The notes under the pieces are model-generated. The model was not told the DNA's origin. It searched no databases and was given only the letters and a program-made list of their open reading frames with translations. Made by a program: the position numbers and the translations under genes. From JBGAJN01 sp044224905 (GTDB lineage Bacteria; Verrucomicrobiota; Verrucomicrobiia; Limisphaerales; JBGAJN01), in NCBI GenBank assembly GCA_044224905.1, contig JBGAJN010000002.1:1364001-1428000 (forward strand): a stretch of 64,000 nt of DNA, given 5' to 3'. The number at the start of each line of letters is the position of its first letter. Positions within the stretch are counted from its first letter, which is position 1. Shown here one piece after another: positions 49,652 to 57,677 of this stretch.

Positions 49652-52011
49652 ATCCACTTACCGCTAGCGAGATCAATCAACTCCTTGAAGCCGCCGGCTC
49701 GGGTTCGGTCGTTTACCTCATTGGCATCGGCGGTTGCGGGATGAGCGGGCTCGGACATTTGCTGCTCGACCTTGGTCATCGCGTCGTCGGCTCGGACTTG
49801 CTGATGAATCAGGACATTCAGCAACTGCGTCAACGCGGCGCTCAGATTCAAATCGGACACGCACCGGAACTGTTGCACGAAACGCGCCCTGCGCTGGTCG
49901 TTTATTCCTCGGCCATCCGACTGAACAATCCGGAAATGATGGCCGCGCAGGAGTTGAACATTCCCATGGTCCGCCGCGCGGCATTGCTCGCCGCGTTGAT
50001 GAGCCGGCAGCTCGGCATTTGCGTCGCGGGCATGCACGGGAAAACCACCACGACGGCGCTGCTCGCCTTCGCGTTGGAACATTTGCACGGAACGCCGAGC
50101 TACGCCGTCGGTGCGCAGGTGCCGCAGTTAGAACCTCACGCGCGTTTCCAGACGATGCACGGCCAAACGGTCGATAACCTTCCGTATTTCATCGTCGAGG
50201 CGGATGAAAGCGATGGCACGTTGCGCGAGTTTAATCCGCATCACGCCATCGTGCTGAACGTGGACGAGGAACACCTCGATTATTACGCGAACCTCGAAGC
50301 GGTTTGTCGCGAGTTCAAAACTTTTGCCGCTCAAACATCGGGTCACCTTGTCTTTTGCGCTGACGATCCGCAGCTGGCGCGGCTCTATTCGGATCAACCG
50401 GGCGCGATCTCGGTCGGCTTCCATCCGCTTGCCACGTATCACATCCGGAATTTTAAGGATGGCGGCTCCACCATGGCCGGATCGCTATTTGAAATCTGGC
50501 GCGGTGGCGAGTTGCTCGGTGAATTCGCGCTCTCGCTGATCGGTGAAAAGAATGCATCCAACGCCGCTGCGGTGATTGCGCTGCTCCATCTTCTTGGATA
50601 TCCGCCTAGCGATATCGCGCGTGCGATCGGGCCGTTCAAAGGGGCTTCGCGCCGCCAACAGGAACTCTTCCGCGACCGTCGCTTCCGCGTGTTCGATGAC
50701 TACGGCCATCACCCGCAGGAAATTCGCGCCACGCTTCGTGCGTTGAAGGCGCTCGGCTCACGCCGATTGCTGGTCGCGTTTCAGCCGCATCGCTACACGC
50801 GCACGCAGCACTTGCTGCACGAGTTTACGAGTTGCTTCGACGACGCGGACAAGCTCTGGATCACCGAAGTCTACGCGGCCAACGAACCGGAGATTCCTGG
50901 TGTCAATGGCACGCGCCTCGCCGAATCGATTCGCGTGCGCGGACGCAACGTCACTTTCGTCCCGGTGTTAAATGAACTTCGCGGCGTCGTGCGCGCGGAG
51001 ATGCAGCCGGGCGATCTCGTTTTGTTTATTGGCGCGGGCGATATCACGCTCGTTTCTCACGAACTGGCCGATCAATTGGGCTACGAAAAATCTGAAGTGC
51101 GCGAAGAAATCTACACGCAGCTGACCACGCTCCTGTCGCCGACCACCGTGGTGAAGCGCGACGAATCACTTGCTCGCCGCACCACGCTGAAAGTGGGCGG
51201 CAAGGCGGACTACTACGTGGAACCGGCGTCGGAGTTGGAGTTGTCCCAGCTGCTGAAATTTTGTGCGGCGAATCATTTGCCGTTCTTCCTGTTGGGCCGC
51301 GGATCAAATTTGTTGATTCGCGATGGTGGGATTCGTGGCGTGGCGATCTGCCTGAAGCATGCGGCGTTTTCCCACCTCGATGTGCAGGGTGACAAGTTGT
51401 TCTGTGGCGCGGGAACGCGATTGAAGGATATCGCTGTCGAGGCGCGTCGTCGTGGACTTGCCGGTTTGGAGTTTCTCGAAGGCATTCCCGGAAGCCTTGG
51501 CGGTGCGTTGCGCATGAACGCCGGCGCGATGGGAAGCTGGATGTTTGAGTGGGTGGAGAGCGTGCGCTTTATGGATCACGCGGGATTGATCTTCGAGCTG
51601 CCCGCGGGAGATTTGGTGGTGGAGTATCGCGGCTGTCCGTTTTTCAAAACGCACATCGCGCTCGCGGCCGTGCTCAAGGCGCAGCCTGCCCCGCGTGAAG
51701 TCATTGATCAACGGGCGAAGGAGTTGAATCACAAGCGATGGGAATCTCAGCCTGCTCAGCCGAGCGCCGGATGCATTTTCAAAAATCCGCAGACGATTCC
51801 GGCGGGCAAGTTGATTGACGAACTTGGCCTGAAGAAAACGAAGATCGGCGGCGCGATGGTGTCGGACATTCACGGCAACTTCATTGTCAACGACGGTCAG
51901 GCGACCGCGAAAGACGTGCTCGAGTTGATCGAACACATCAAGCAGACGGCCAAGGCCCAGCGGGGAATCGATCTGCACACCGAAGTGGAAATCATCGGCG
52001 AAAATGCCTGA
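49648..52011 (+). CDS. murC-murB: Bifunctional MurC-MurB: UDP-MurNAc:L-Ala ligase fused to UDP-MurNAc dehydrogenase
   Basis: A 787-residue fusion of the two enzymes that make UDP-MurNAc and add L-alanine. Residues 1 to about 480 are MurC: YLIGIGGCGMSGLGHLLLDL, VAGMHGKTTTTALLAFAL and EADESDGTLREFNPHHAIVL. Residues from about 495 to 787 are MurB: TTLKVGGKADYYVEPASELE, FLLGRGSNLLIRDGG, EGIPGSLGGALRMNAGAMG and the end HTEVEIIG. In MurB the catalytic acid position reads SAGCIFKNP with Cys709 where Ser is usual. It contains a short linker around residue 485. The fusion places sequential wall steps on one chain. The stop is three bases before ddl. Confidence 0.95.
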   Translation: MNPLTASEINQLLEAAGSGSVVYLIGIGGCGMSGLGHLLLDLGHRVVGSDLLMNQDIQQLRQRGAQIQIGHAPELLHETRPALVVYSSAIRLNNPEMMAAQELNIPMVRRAALLAALMSRQLGICVAGMHGKTTTTALLAFALEHLHGTPSYAVGAQVPQLEPHARFQTMHGQTVDNLPYFIVEADESDGTLREFNPHHAIVLNVDEEHLDYYANLEAVCREFKTFAAQTSGHLVFCADDPQLARLYSDQPGAISVGFHPLATYHIRNFKDGGSTMAGSLFEIWRGGELLGEFALSLIGEKNASNAAAVIALLHLLGYPPSDIARAIGPFKGASRRQQELFRDRRFRVFDDYGHHPQEIRATLRALKALGSRRLLVAFQPHRYTRTQHLLHEFTSCFDDADKLWITEVYAANEPEIPGVNGTRLAESIRVRGRNVTFVPVLNELRGVVRAEMQPGDLVLFIGAGDITLVSHELADQLGYEKSEVREEIYTQLTTLLSPTTVVKRDESLARRTTLKVGGKADYYVEPASELELSQLLKFCAANHLPFFLLGRGSNLLIRDGGIRGVAICLKHAAFSHLDVQGDKLFCGAGTRLKDIAVEARRRGLAGLEFLEGIPGSLGGALRMNAGAMGSWMFEWVESVRFMDHAGLIFELPAGDLVVEYRGCPFFKTHIALAAVLKAQPAPREVIDQRAKELNHKRWESQPAQPSAGCIFKNPQTIPAGKLIDELGLKKTKIGGAMVSDIHGNFIVNDGQATAKDVLELIEHIKQTAKAQRGIDLHTEVEIIGENA

Positions 52012-52014
52012 ACC

Positions 52015-52932
52015 ATGGGCGCGAAACTTCATATCACCGTGATGCTGGGCGGCCCGTCGGCCGAACGCGATGTGTCGCTGCGCACTGGTGCGGCGGTGGC
52101 TCGCGCGCTGGCGTCGCTGGGGCATGAAGTCACTCAACTTGATCCGCGATCGCCCGGTTGGAAACTGCCGGCGGTGACCGACGTCGTGTTTCTCGCTTTG
52201 CACGGAACCTACGGCGAGGACGGAACGGTGCAGCGGGAGTTGGATGCGCTCGGCGTGCCGTACACCGGCTGCGATGCGGAGGCGAGTCGGCTCGCGTTCG
52301 ATAAGGTGCTCACGAAGCAGCGTTGCCTGGCGGCGAATGTGCCGACCGCGCGCTTTGAAGTTTTCAAATCCGCCAGCGCGCCATGGCCGATGAGTTGGCA
52401 ACCGCCCGTTGTGCTGAAGCCGGTGCGACAAGGTTCGAGCGTCGGCCTGCAATTTCTCGATCGCGTTGAGGAATGGCCGACGAAGCTTGCCGAGGCGGCG
52501 CGATTTGATTCGGAAGTTTTGATGGAAGAGCGCATCGTCGGCCGCGAAACAACCGTCGGCATCCTCGATGGCGTGGCGTTGCCGGTAGTCGAAGTGCGGC
52601 CCAAAGAGGGCACCTACGACTACCAGAACAAGTACACGGCGGGTCGGACGGAGTATTTTTGCCCCGCGGAATTTCCTGCGGAAACCACGCAGGCGATTCA
52701 GACTGCGGCGCTTGGTGCCTTCCGCGCCATTGGGGGACGCGACTACGCGCGCGTGGATGTGATGGTGCGTGCGAATGGCGATCCGGTGGTTCTCGAAGTG
52801 AACACGCTTCCCGGCATGACCGAAACGAGCCTATTGCCGAAAGCGGCAGCGGCGGCGGGATTGGATTACGCGGCGTTGTGTCAGCGGATGGTGGACTTGG
52901 CCTTGCGTCGCGCTCCGACGCCGCGCCGTTGA
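52015..52932 (+). CDS. ddl: D-alanine--D-alanine ligase
   Basis: A 305-residue ATP-grasp enzyme that makes D-Ala-D-Ala for MurF. Motifs: VMLGGPSAERDVSLRTGAAV, FLALHGTYGEDGTVQRELDA, GVPYTGCDAEASRLAFDKVL, VLKPVRQGSSVGLQ and the terminal VLEVNTLPGMTETSLLPKAA. The sequence is of the DdlB-like short form. The Glu and Asn metal ligands (EVNTLPG) are in place. It is close-packed after murC-murB (3 bases) and before ftsQ (13 bases). Confidence 0.95.
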   Translation: MGAKLHITVMLGGPSAERDVSLRTGAAVARALASLGHEVTQLDPRSPGWKLPAVTDVVFLALHGTYGEDGTVQRELDALGVPYTGCDAEASRLAFDKVLTKQRCLAANVPTARFEVFKSASAPWPMSWQPPVVLKPVRQGSSVGLQFLDRVEEWPTKLAEAARFDSEVLMEERIVGRETTVGILDGVALPVVEVRPKEGTYDYQNKYTAGRTEYFCPAEFPAETTQAIQTAALGAFRAIGGRDYARVDVMVRANGDPVVLEVNTLPGMTETSLLPKAAAAAGLDYAALCQRMVDLALRRAPTPRR

Positions 52933-52945
52933 GTGAAGAATTTTT

Positions 52946-53944
52946 ATGTGGTTCCAGCGGAAAGCAAAAAATCGCCGGTTGAAACGGCATGTGGTTCTCG
53001 ATGTGAAGCTGCGCTCCGATCAAGTGCGCGCGGCGCGCCTGCGCATGGTCTCCCTTTCCATGGGCATCCTGTTTGGTGTGATGGCGCTGCTCTTCGTCTG
53101 CTGGCGAGCAGGGCAGTGGGGGATGACGCAGCTGTTCTTCGACAACCCCGCATTCGCGATTCGCAATGTGGACGTCGAGACGGACGGGGTTCTTCGCGTC
53201 GATCAACTCCGTCGCTGGGCTGGTATCAAGCCCGGTGACAACTTGCTCGCGCTCGACTTGCTCCGCGTGAAGCGCGACATCGAACTTTCGCCGCTCGTTC
53301 AATCCGTCGCCGTGCAACGCATCATGCCGGATACCGTGCGCATCCGGGTGGCCGAACGTGAACCGCTTGCTCGCGTGAACTGCTTCATGCCCGACGCCAA
53401 AGGCGGCATCCGCTCCACGACGTTTCAGTTCGATGAAACCGGCTTCGTCATGGTGCCGTTGGAAAAGTGGCAGCTCAACGCGCCCTCCAATGAAGTTGCG
53501 GAACTGCCGTTGCTCAGCGGCGTCAACGCGCTCCAATTGCGTCCAGGCCACGGCATCGCTTCGCCGGAAGTGAGCAAGGAATTGAAAGGTTCGCGCGACA
53601 CTTCACCCGAAGTTCTCGCCGCGCTGAAGTTGATCCGGATGTTCGACCAGTCTCCGATGGTGGGCTTGGTGGACATCAAGCAGATCGACGTCTCGTCGCC
53701 AGGTATTTTGCACGTCTACACGGGGCAGGGCGGTGACATCACGCTGGGCACCACGAAACTGGATGTGCAGTTGCGTCGCTGGCGGGCCATTTACGATTAC
53801 GGCTTGCGAACCCGGCGCGCGATCGCCTCCGTGGATCTTTCCATCTCCGACAACATTCCGGCGCGCTGGATCGAGGCGGCTGCGGTTCCGCTGCCCAACG
53901 CCAAGTCCAAAACGCCGGCGCGAACTAAGAAGAAAAATGCCTGA
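52946..53944 (+). CDS. ftsQ: Cell division protein FtsQ (DivIB family)
   Basis: A 332-residue bitopic protein with a basic N-terminus (WFQRKAKNRRLKRHVVLDVK), one membrane helix (MGILFGVMALLFVCWRAGQW), a POTRA domain (FAIRNVDVETDGVLRVDQLR and LALDLLRVKRDIELSPLVQS) and an FtsQ beta domain (QLRRWRAIYDYGLRTRRA with SVDLSISDNIPARW). It links FtsL/FtsB to the divisome. Position between ddl and ftsA matches the usual dcw order. A basic tail (KSKTPARTKKKN) ends the protein. It overlaps ftsA by eight bases. Confidence 0.92.
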   Translation: MWFQRKAKNRRLKRHVVLDVKLRSDQVRAARLRMVSLSMGILFGVMALLFVCWRAGQWGMTQLFFDNPAFAIRNVDVETDGVLRVDQLRRWAGIKPGDNLLALDLLRVKRDIELSPLVQSVAVQRIMPDTVRIRVAEREPLARVNCFMPDAKGGIRSTTFQFDETGFVMVPLEKWQLNAPSNEVAELPLLSGVNALQLRPGHGIASPEVSKELKGSRDTSPEVLAALKLIRMFDQSPMVGLVDIKQIDVSSPGILHVYTGQGGDITLGTTKLDVQLRRWRAIYDYGLRTRRAIASVDLSISDNIPARWIEAAAVPLPNAKSKTPARTKKKNA

Positions 53945-55166
53945 GAAAACTTCCATCGTGGTCGGTCTTGAGACCGGCACTTCGAAAATCTGCGCCGTTG
54001 TCGGTGAGGTGAGCGCCGCGGGAAACGTCAACATCATCGGCATCGGACAGGCGCGTTCGCGCGGCGTCCGCAAAGGTGAAGTCGTCGATCCTACACTCGC
54101 GGAAGAGGACATTCGCAACGCAATCGTCGAGGCGGAGAACTCCGCGGACATCGAAATTCGCAGCTTGTTCCTTGGCGTTACCGGTGGTCACGTGCGCGGG
54201 CTAACGAATCGCGGCGTGCATCCCGTCGCCTCGGCCGATCGTGAGATCACCGACGCCGATGTGTTGGACGTCGTGAAGAATGCGAAGGCGATCAATCTTC
54301 CCACCGACCACACGGACATTCACGCGGTGCGGCAGCATTTCATCATCGACGGCCAGCACGGGATTGTGAGTCCGGTCACGATGCTCGGCGCGCGTCTCGA
54401 AGTGGACGTGCATGTCGTTCACGGCAACACCAACCGCCTAAGCAACTCGGTTCGCCTCGTGAAAGGGCTGCAGTTGAACGTGGAGCAAATTGTTTTCAAC
54501 GGCCTCGCCGCTTCGCTGGCGTTGCTCAATCACGAGCAAAAAGAACTCGGCGCGCTCGTCATCGATCTCGGCGGTGGTACGGCGGACTATGCGGTCTATG
54601 CGAACGGAGTTATCCGCCACACCGGCGTGCTCGCCTTGGGTGGCGATCACGTCACGAGCGACCTCGCCATCGGTTTGAAGGTTTCCATCGGTCGCGCGGA
54701 GGAACTCAAGGTCGCCCACGGCTCCGCAATCGTGGACGAAAGCGCAAAAGGACAGACCATTTCCTTGCCGAGTGATCACGGGTTGCCGGCGCGGTCGATC
54801 AATCTCGAACACCTGCGCCGCATCATGTCGTTGCGCCTCGAGGAAATCTTCGAACTCATCGCCCAGGACTTGGAACAAGCTGGCTTGCTGGATTATCTGC
54901 GCGCGGGCGTTTTCATCTGCGGCGGTGGTGCGCGCATTCCGCATGTTGAAAAACTGGCCGAGCGAATTTTTGGTCTGCCGGGTTCGTTGGGTTCGGCGAA
55001 TTCCATCAGCGGCCTGAAGTCGGCGCTTGATCAACCGGAATTCGCGACCGCGATCGGTCTCGCCAAGTTTGCGTCCTTTCAGATTAAACGCCCCTCGGAG
55101 CGGGGAACGATCAGCGCTACGATCGCCACGGTCCGCGATTCGATCGCCAGCATTATCCGCCGTTGA
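53937..55166 (+). CDS. ftsA: Cell division protein FtsA
   Basis: A 409-residue actin-fold protein that anchors FtsZ to the membrane. Visible parts: VVGLETGTSKICAVVGEVSA (phosphate 1), the 1C subdomain (about 85-165), IDLGGGTADYAVYANGVI (phosphate 2) and FICGGGARIPHVEKLAERIF (adenosine). The C-terminus (VRDSIASIIRR) is a short amphipathic helix, the usual membrane-targeting element. The ATG at 53937 is chosen because it gives the conserved EKTSIVVGLETGT start; the stop is 14 bases before ftsZ. It overlaps ftsQ by 8 bases in another frame. Confidence 0.94.
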   Translation: MPEKTSIVVGLETGTSKICAVVGEVSAAGNVNIIGIGQARSRGVRKGEVVDPTLAEEDIRNAIVEAENSADIEIRSLFLGVTGGHVRGLTNRGVHPVASADREITDADVLDVVKNAKAINLPTDHTDIHAVRQHFIIDGQHGIVSPVTMLGARLEVDVHVVHGNTNRLSNSVRLVKGLQLNVEQIVFNGLAASLALLNHEQKELGALVIDLGGGTADYAVYANGVIRHTGVLALGGDHVTSDLAIGLKVSIGRAEELKVAHGSAIVDESAKGQTISLPSDHGLPARSINLEHLRRIMSLRLEEIFELIAQDLEQAGLLDYLRAGVFICGGGARIPHVEKLAERIFGLPGSLGSANSISGLKSALDQPEFATAIGLAKFASFQIKRPSERGTISATIATVRDSIASIIRR

Positions 55167-55180
55167 ACCAGAGAACTTTC

Positions 55181-56500
55181 ATGAACACCGAAAATCCTTC
55201 GTCATCGATGCCACTGGGTGCGGAGAAGCGATTGAACATCCACATCTGCGGGGTGGGCGGGGCGGGGTGCCGCATCGTTGCGCGAGCGTCACAGAGCGGC
55301 CTAGACGAAGCGACGTTCAGCGCGATGCATACCGATGCCCAGACGCTCGCCACGCAATCAGTGGCGAAGCAAACCTTGCTCGGTCGCAAGGTCACGCGCG
55401 GTTTGAGCACGGGCGGCGATCCCGAACGTGGTCGTCTTGCCGCCGAGGAAAATGCTTCGAGCGTTGGTGATCACTTTCGTGGCGCCGATCTCGTTTTCAT
55501 TGTCGCTGGTCTAGGTGGCGGCACCGGCACGGGCGCGGCCCCGGTGATTGCGCGTGCTGCCCGTGAAGCTGGCGCGTTGGTGCTCGCGTTGGTTACCGAG
55601 CCGTATGATTTCGAAGGTGCGCGTCGTCAGCGTCAGGCGCAATTCGGCGTGGAACGTTTGAAGGCCGAAGCGGACGCCGTGCTCTGCCTCCCGAACCAGA
55701 AGCTATTCCAGATTGTCGACGAGCACACGACGCTCGTGGATGCATTCAAGATTTCCAACGACCTGCTCGTACAGGCGATGCGCGCGATTCAGCGCATGTT
55801 GACCCGACGCGGCTTGATGCCCGTGGACTTTGCCGATCTGTGCAACGTGGTTCGCGGTCGCCACGCGGAGAGTTCCTTCGCTACCGCGGAGGCCGTGGGC
55901 GCCGAGCGCGTTCGCGAAGTAATGGAGAAGTTGCTCGCCAGCCCGATGCTCGATTCCGGCCGTGCATTGGATGATGCGGATTCGGTTCTCGTCAGCATCG
56001 TCGCCGGCACTGAACTGACGCTGGCGGAAACCGGTCGTGTGATGGAGCAGATCAACCAGCATTGCGACAACGCGCGCGTCGTCATGGCGGCGTCGATCGA
56101 TGAAGCGCTCGGTGGGCGCCTGCAAGTCACGCTCATCGCATCGACCAATTCCCATGCGCCCGAAAGTGAACCCGCAGAGACGTCGCGACGTTCGTCACCG
56201 GCGGAAGCATCATTGGGAATTGAGTCCAGCTTTATCCAACAGCCAGTGGCTCCGGCTCGTCCGGCGTCCCGACTGGTCCCTGCGCCGCCGGAATTGAGCG
56301 CGGAAAGCAAGGAGCAGCTAATCGCGCGGCAGAAGGGGGGCACCCCTCGTGCGCGACGGAAAGGCCCTGCTCCGAAGCAACAGCAGTTCGACTTCGAAGT
56401 TGTTTCCAAAGGCCGCTTCGAGAAAAGTCAGCCGACGATCCATCGCGGCGAAGACCTCGACGTGCCGACCTTTATCCGCCGCGGTATCGCTCTGAACTGA
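55181..56500 (+). CDS. ftsZ: Cell division protein FtsZ (divergent)
   Basis: A 439-residue tubulin-like GTPase that forms the Z-ring. Core: ICGVGGAGCRIVARASQSGL, HTDAQTLATQSV (usually NTDAQ), STGGDPERGRLAAEE, the tubulin signature GGGTGTG at residues 112-118, VTEPYDFEGARRQRQA and the T7 loop PVDFADLCNVV with the catalytic Asp. The region after it, normally GxAxMGxG, is replaced by RGRHAESSFATAEAVG. A variable linker (about 320-420) and the conserved end DVPTFIRRGIALN follow. The ATG at 55181 is preferred over a TTG at 55163. This is the last dcw gene. Confidence 0.93.
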   Translation: MNTENPSSSMPLGAEKRLNIHICGVGGAGCRIVARASQSGLDEATFSAMHTDAQTLATQSVAKQTLLGRKVTRGLSTGGDPERGRLAAEENASSVGDHFRGADLVFIVAGLGGGTGTGAAPVIARAAREAGALVLALVTEPYDFEGARRQRQAQFGVERLKAEADAVLCLPNQKLFQIVDEHTTLVDAFKISNDLLVQAMRAIQRMLTRRGLMPVDFADLCNVVRGRHAESSFATAEAVGAERVREVMEKLLASPMLDSGRALDDADSVLVSIVAGTELTLAETGRVMEQINQHCDNARVVMAASIDEALGGRLQVTLIASTNSHAPESEPAETSRRSSPAEASLGIESSFIQQPVAPARPASRLVPAPPELSAESKEQLIARQKGGTPRARRKGPAPKQQQFDFEVVSKGRFEKSQPTIHRGEDLDVPTFIRRGIALN

Positions 56501-56609
56501 CGAACCGAGCCGTTGCCTCGGTGTCGTGCGGCGGACCGGAGCCGCTGCGAGAAGCTGTTGAACATTCTGCCGTTCCCATTCACGGGAAAGCTCGCTACCT
56601 TGATCGCCG

Positions 56610-57128
56610 ATGACCCCACGCGTTCCTGACGTGTTGCCTTATACCGACACCAAGCCCGTCGGTGCGGCGGATTTTTACATGGCTCACAATGCGACGTTTC
56701 GTTTCGTGTTGAAGAAATTCGGAATTGAAGGGCTGCGAAAGTTTTGGACTGAACTGGGAGAGAAATACTTTGCACCCGTGACCGCACGTTGGAGTGGCGG
56801 AGATTTGCCTGCGGTGGCGACCTATTGGCGGGCGTTCTTCGCCGCGGAACCCGGGGCGGAAGTCGTCGTGAAAGAAACTCCGGAGACCGTCGCGCTTGAC
56901 GTGAAGGTTTGTCCCGCGATCAAGCATCTCCGCGCGAACGGTCGCGAAATCGTCCCTTGCTTTTGTCAGCACTGCTATTTCATCAGCGAGGCGATGGCCG
57001 CGCCGGCGGGGTTAACCGTGCGCGTCGACGGTGGCAACGGTTCGTGTCGGCAAACCTTTTTCCGCCGCACCGGCGCCGCGGCGAGCACGCCTCAGGACCT
57101 CGCGCTGATCAAGGAGGCACGATGCTAG
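56610..57128 (+). CDS. Cys-rich protein, first of a tandem pair (possible ATC-hydrolase-like fold)
   Basis: A 172-residue cytoplasmic protein with no signal or membrane segment. The C-terminal half carries VKVCPAIKHLRANGREIVPC followed by FCQHCYFISEAMAAPAGL, and then NGSCRQTF, giving a CP...CxxC...C pattern. The same pattern recurs in the next gene, so the two are probably paralogues. It faintly resembles the L-2-amino-thiazoline-4-carboxylic acid hydrolase family; this is from memory and not verified. The N-terminus (VGAADFYMAHNATFRFVLKK) is helical. It starts 109 bases after ftsZ and overlaps the next ORF by seven bases, thus coupled. Metal or cofactor binding is plausible. Confidence 0.6.
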   Translation: MTPRVPDVLPYTDTKPVGAADFYMAHNATFRFVLKKFGIEGLRKFWTELGEKYFAPVTARWSGGDLPAVATYWRAFFAAEPGAEVVVKETPETVALDVKVCPAIKHLRANGREIVPCFCQHCYFISEAMAAPAGLTVRVDGGNGSCRQTFFRRTGAAASTPQDLALIKEARC

Positions 57129-57676
57129 GTTGCTACGATTTTTGCGGTCACTACGAGTGGACCTTCGAGTGGTTTCGCCAGCGTGGCGGCGAGCCGCTCG
57201 TGCGCGAGTATTGGGACGAGGCCATTGCCAAGGATTCACAAACGCACGCCGCCGCGCTCATTGCTGCGAAGGGCATCCCGGGCATGAAGGAATACTGGGG
57301 CCACACGCTCGATCACGAGGCCGCCGGCTACCATTGCACTGCGACCGACAAGGTTTATCGCATCGACATGCACGAGTGCCCGTCGAAGGGCTTTCTGATC
57401 CGCAACGGCCTCGAGCAATATCACGACTACTGCGATCACTGCATGGGCTGGATTGGCCCGATGCTCAAGCGCGCCGGCTTCGTCGTAGATCACCAGCACA
57501 ACCACTGCGGCCAGTGCTGGTGGGAAATCCGCGCCGCATCTGATACCACGCCGCCGAGCAAACCCGGCGAACTCAGCGGGGGCCAAGACGTTCGCTTGCG
57601 ACCGGATTGGAAGCAACCCACACCGCTCGATACCTACCAACGTGCGAACAATCCCGATGACAAAACCGTTTCCTGA
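57122..57676 (+). CDS. Cys/His-rich protein, second of the tandem pair
   Basis: A 184-residue protein. It starts MLGCYDFCGHYEWTFEWFRQ and has the dense cluster MHECPSKGFLIRNGLEQYHD, YCDHCMGWIGPMLKRAGF and HQHNHCGQCWWEIRAAS. Aligned by eye, CP, CxxC and the last Cys match the first protein (CPAIKHL, CQHC, CRQTF), with additional His residues here that could bind a metal. An N-terminal helical part resembles FYMAHNATFRFVLKKFG of the first gene weakly. The ATG at 57122 overlaps the first gene by seven bases. The stop is one base before the sialidase start chosen here, so the pair and the sialidase appear to form an operon. Confidence 0.6.
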   Translation: MLGCYDFCGHYEWTFEWFRQRGGEPLVREYWDEAIAKDSQTHAAALIAAKGIPGMKEYWGHTLDHEAAGYHCTATDKVYRIDMHECPSKGFLIRNGLEQYHDYCDHCMGWIGPMLKRAGFVVDHQHNHCGQCWWEIRAASDTTPPSKPGELSGGQDVRLRPDWKQPTPLDTYQRANNPDDKTVS

Positions 57677-57677
57677 A

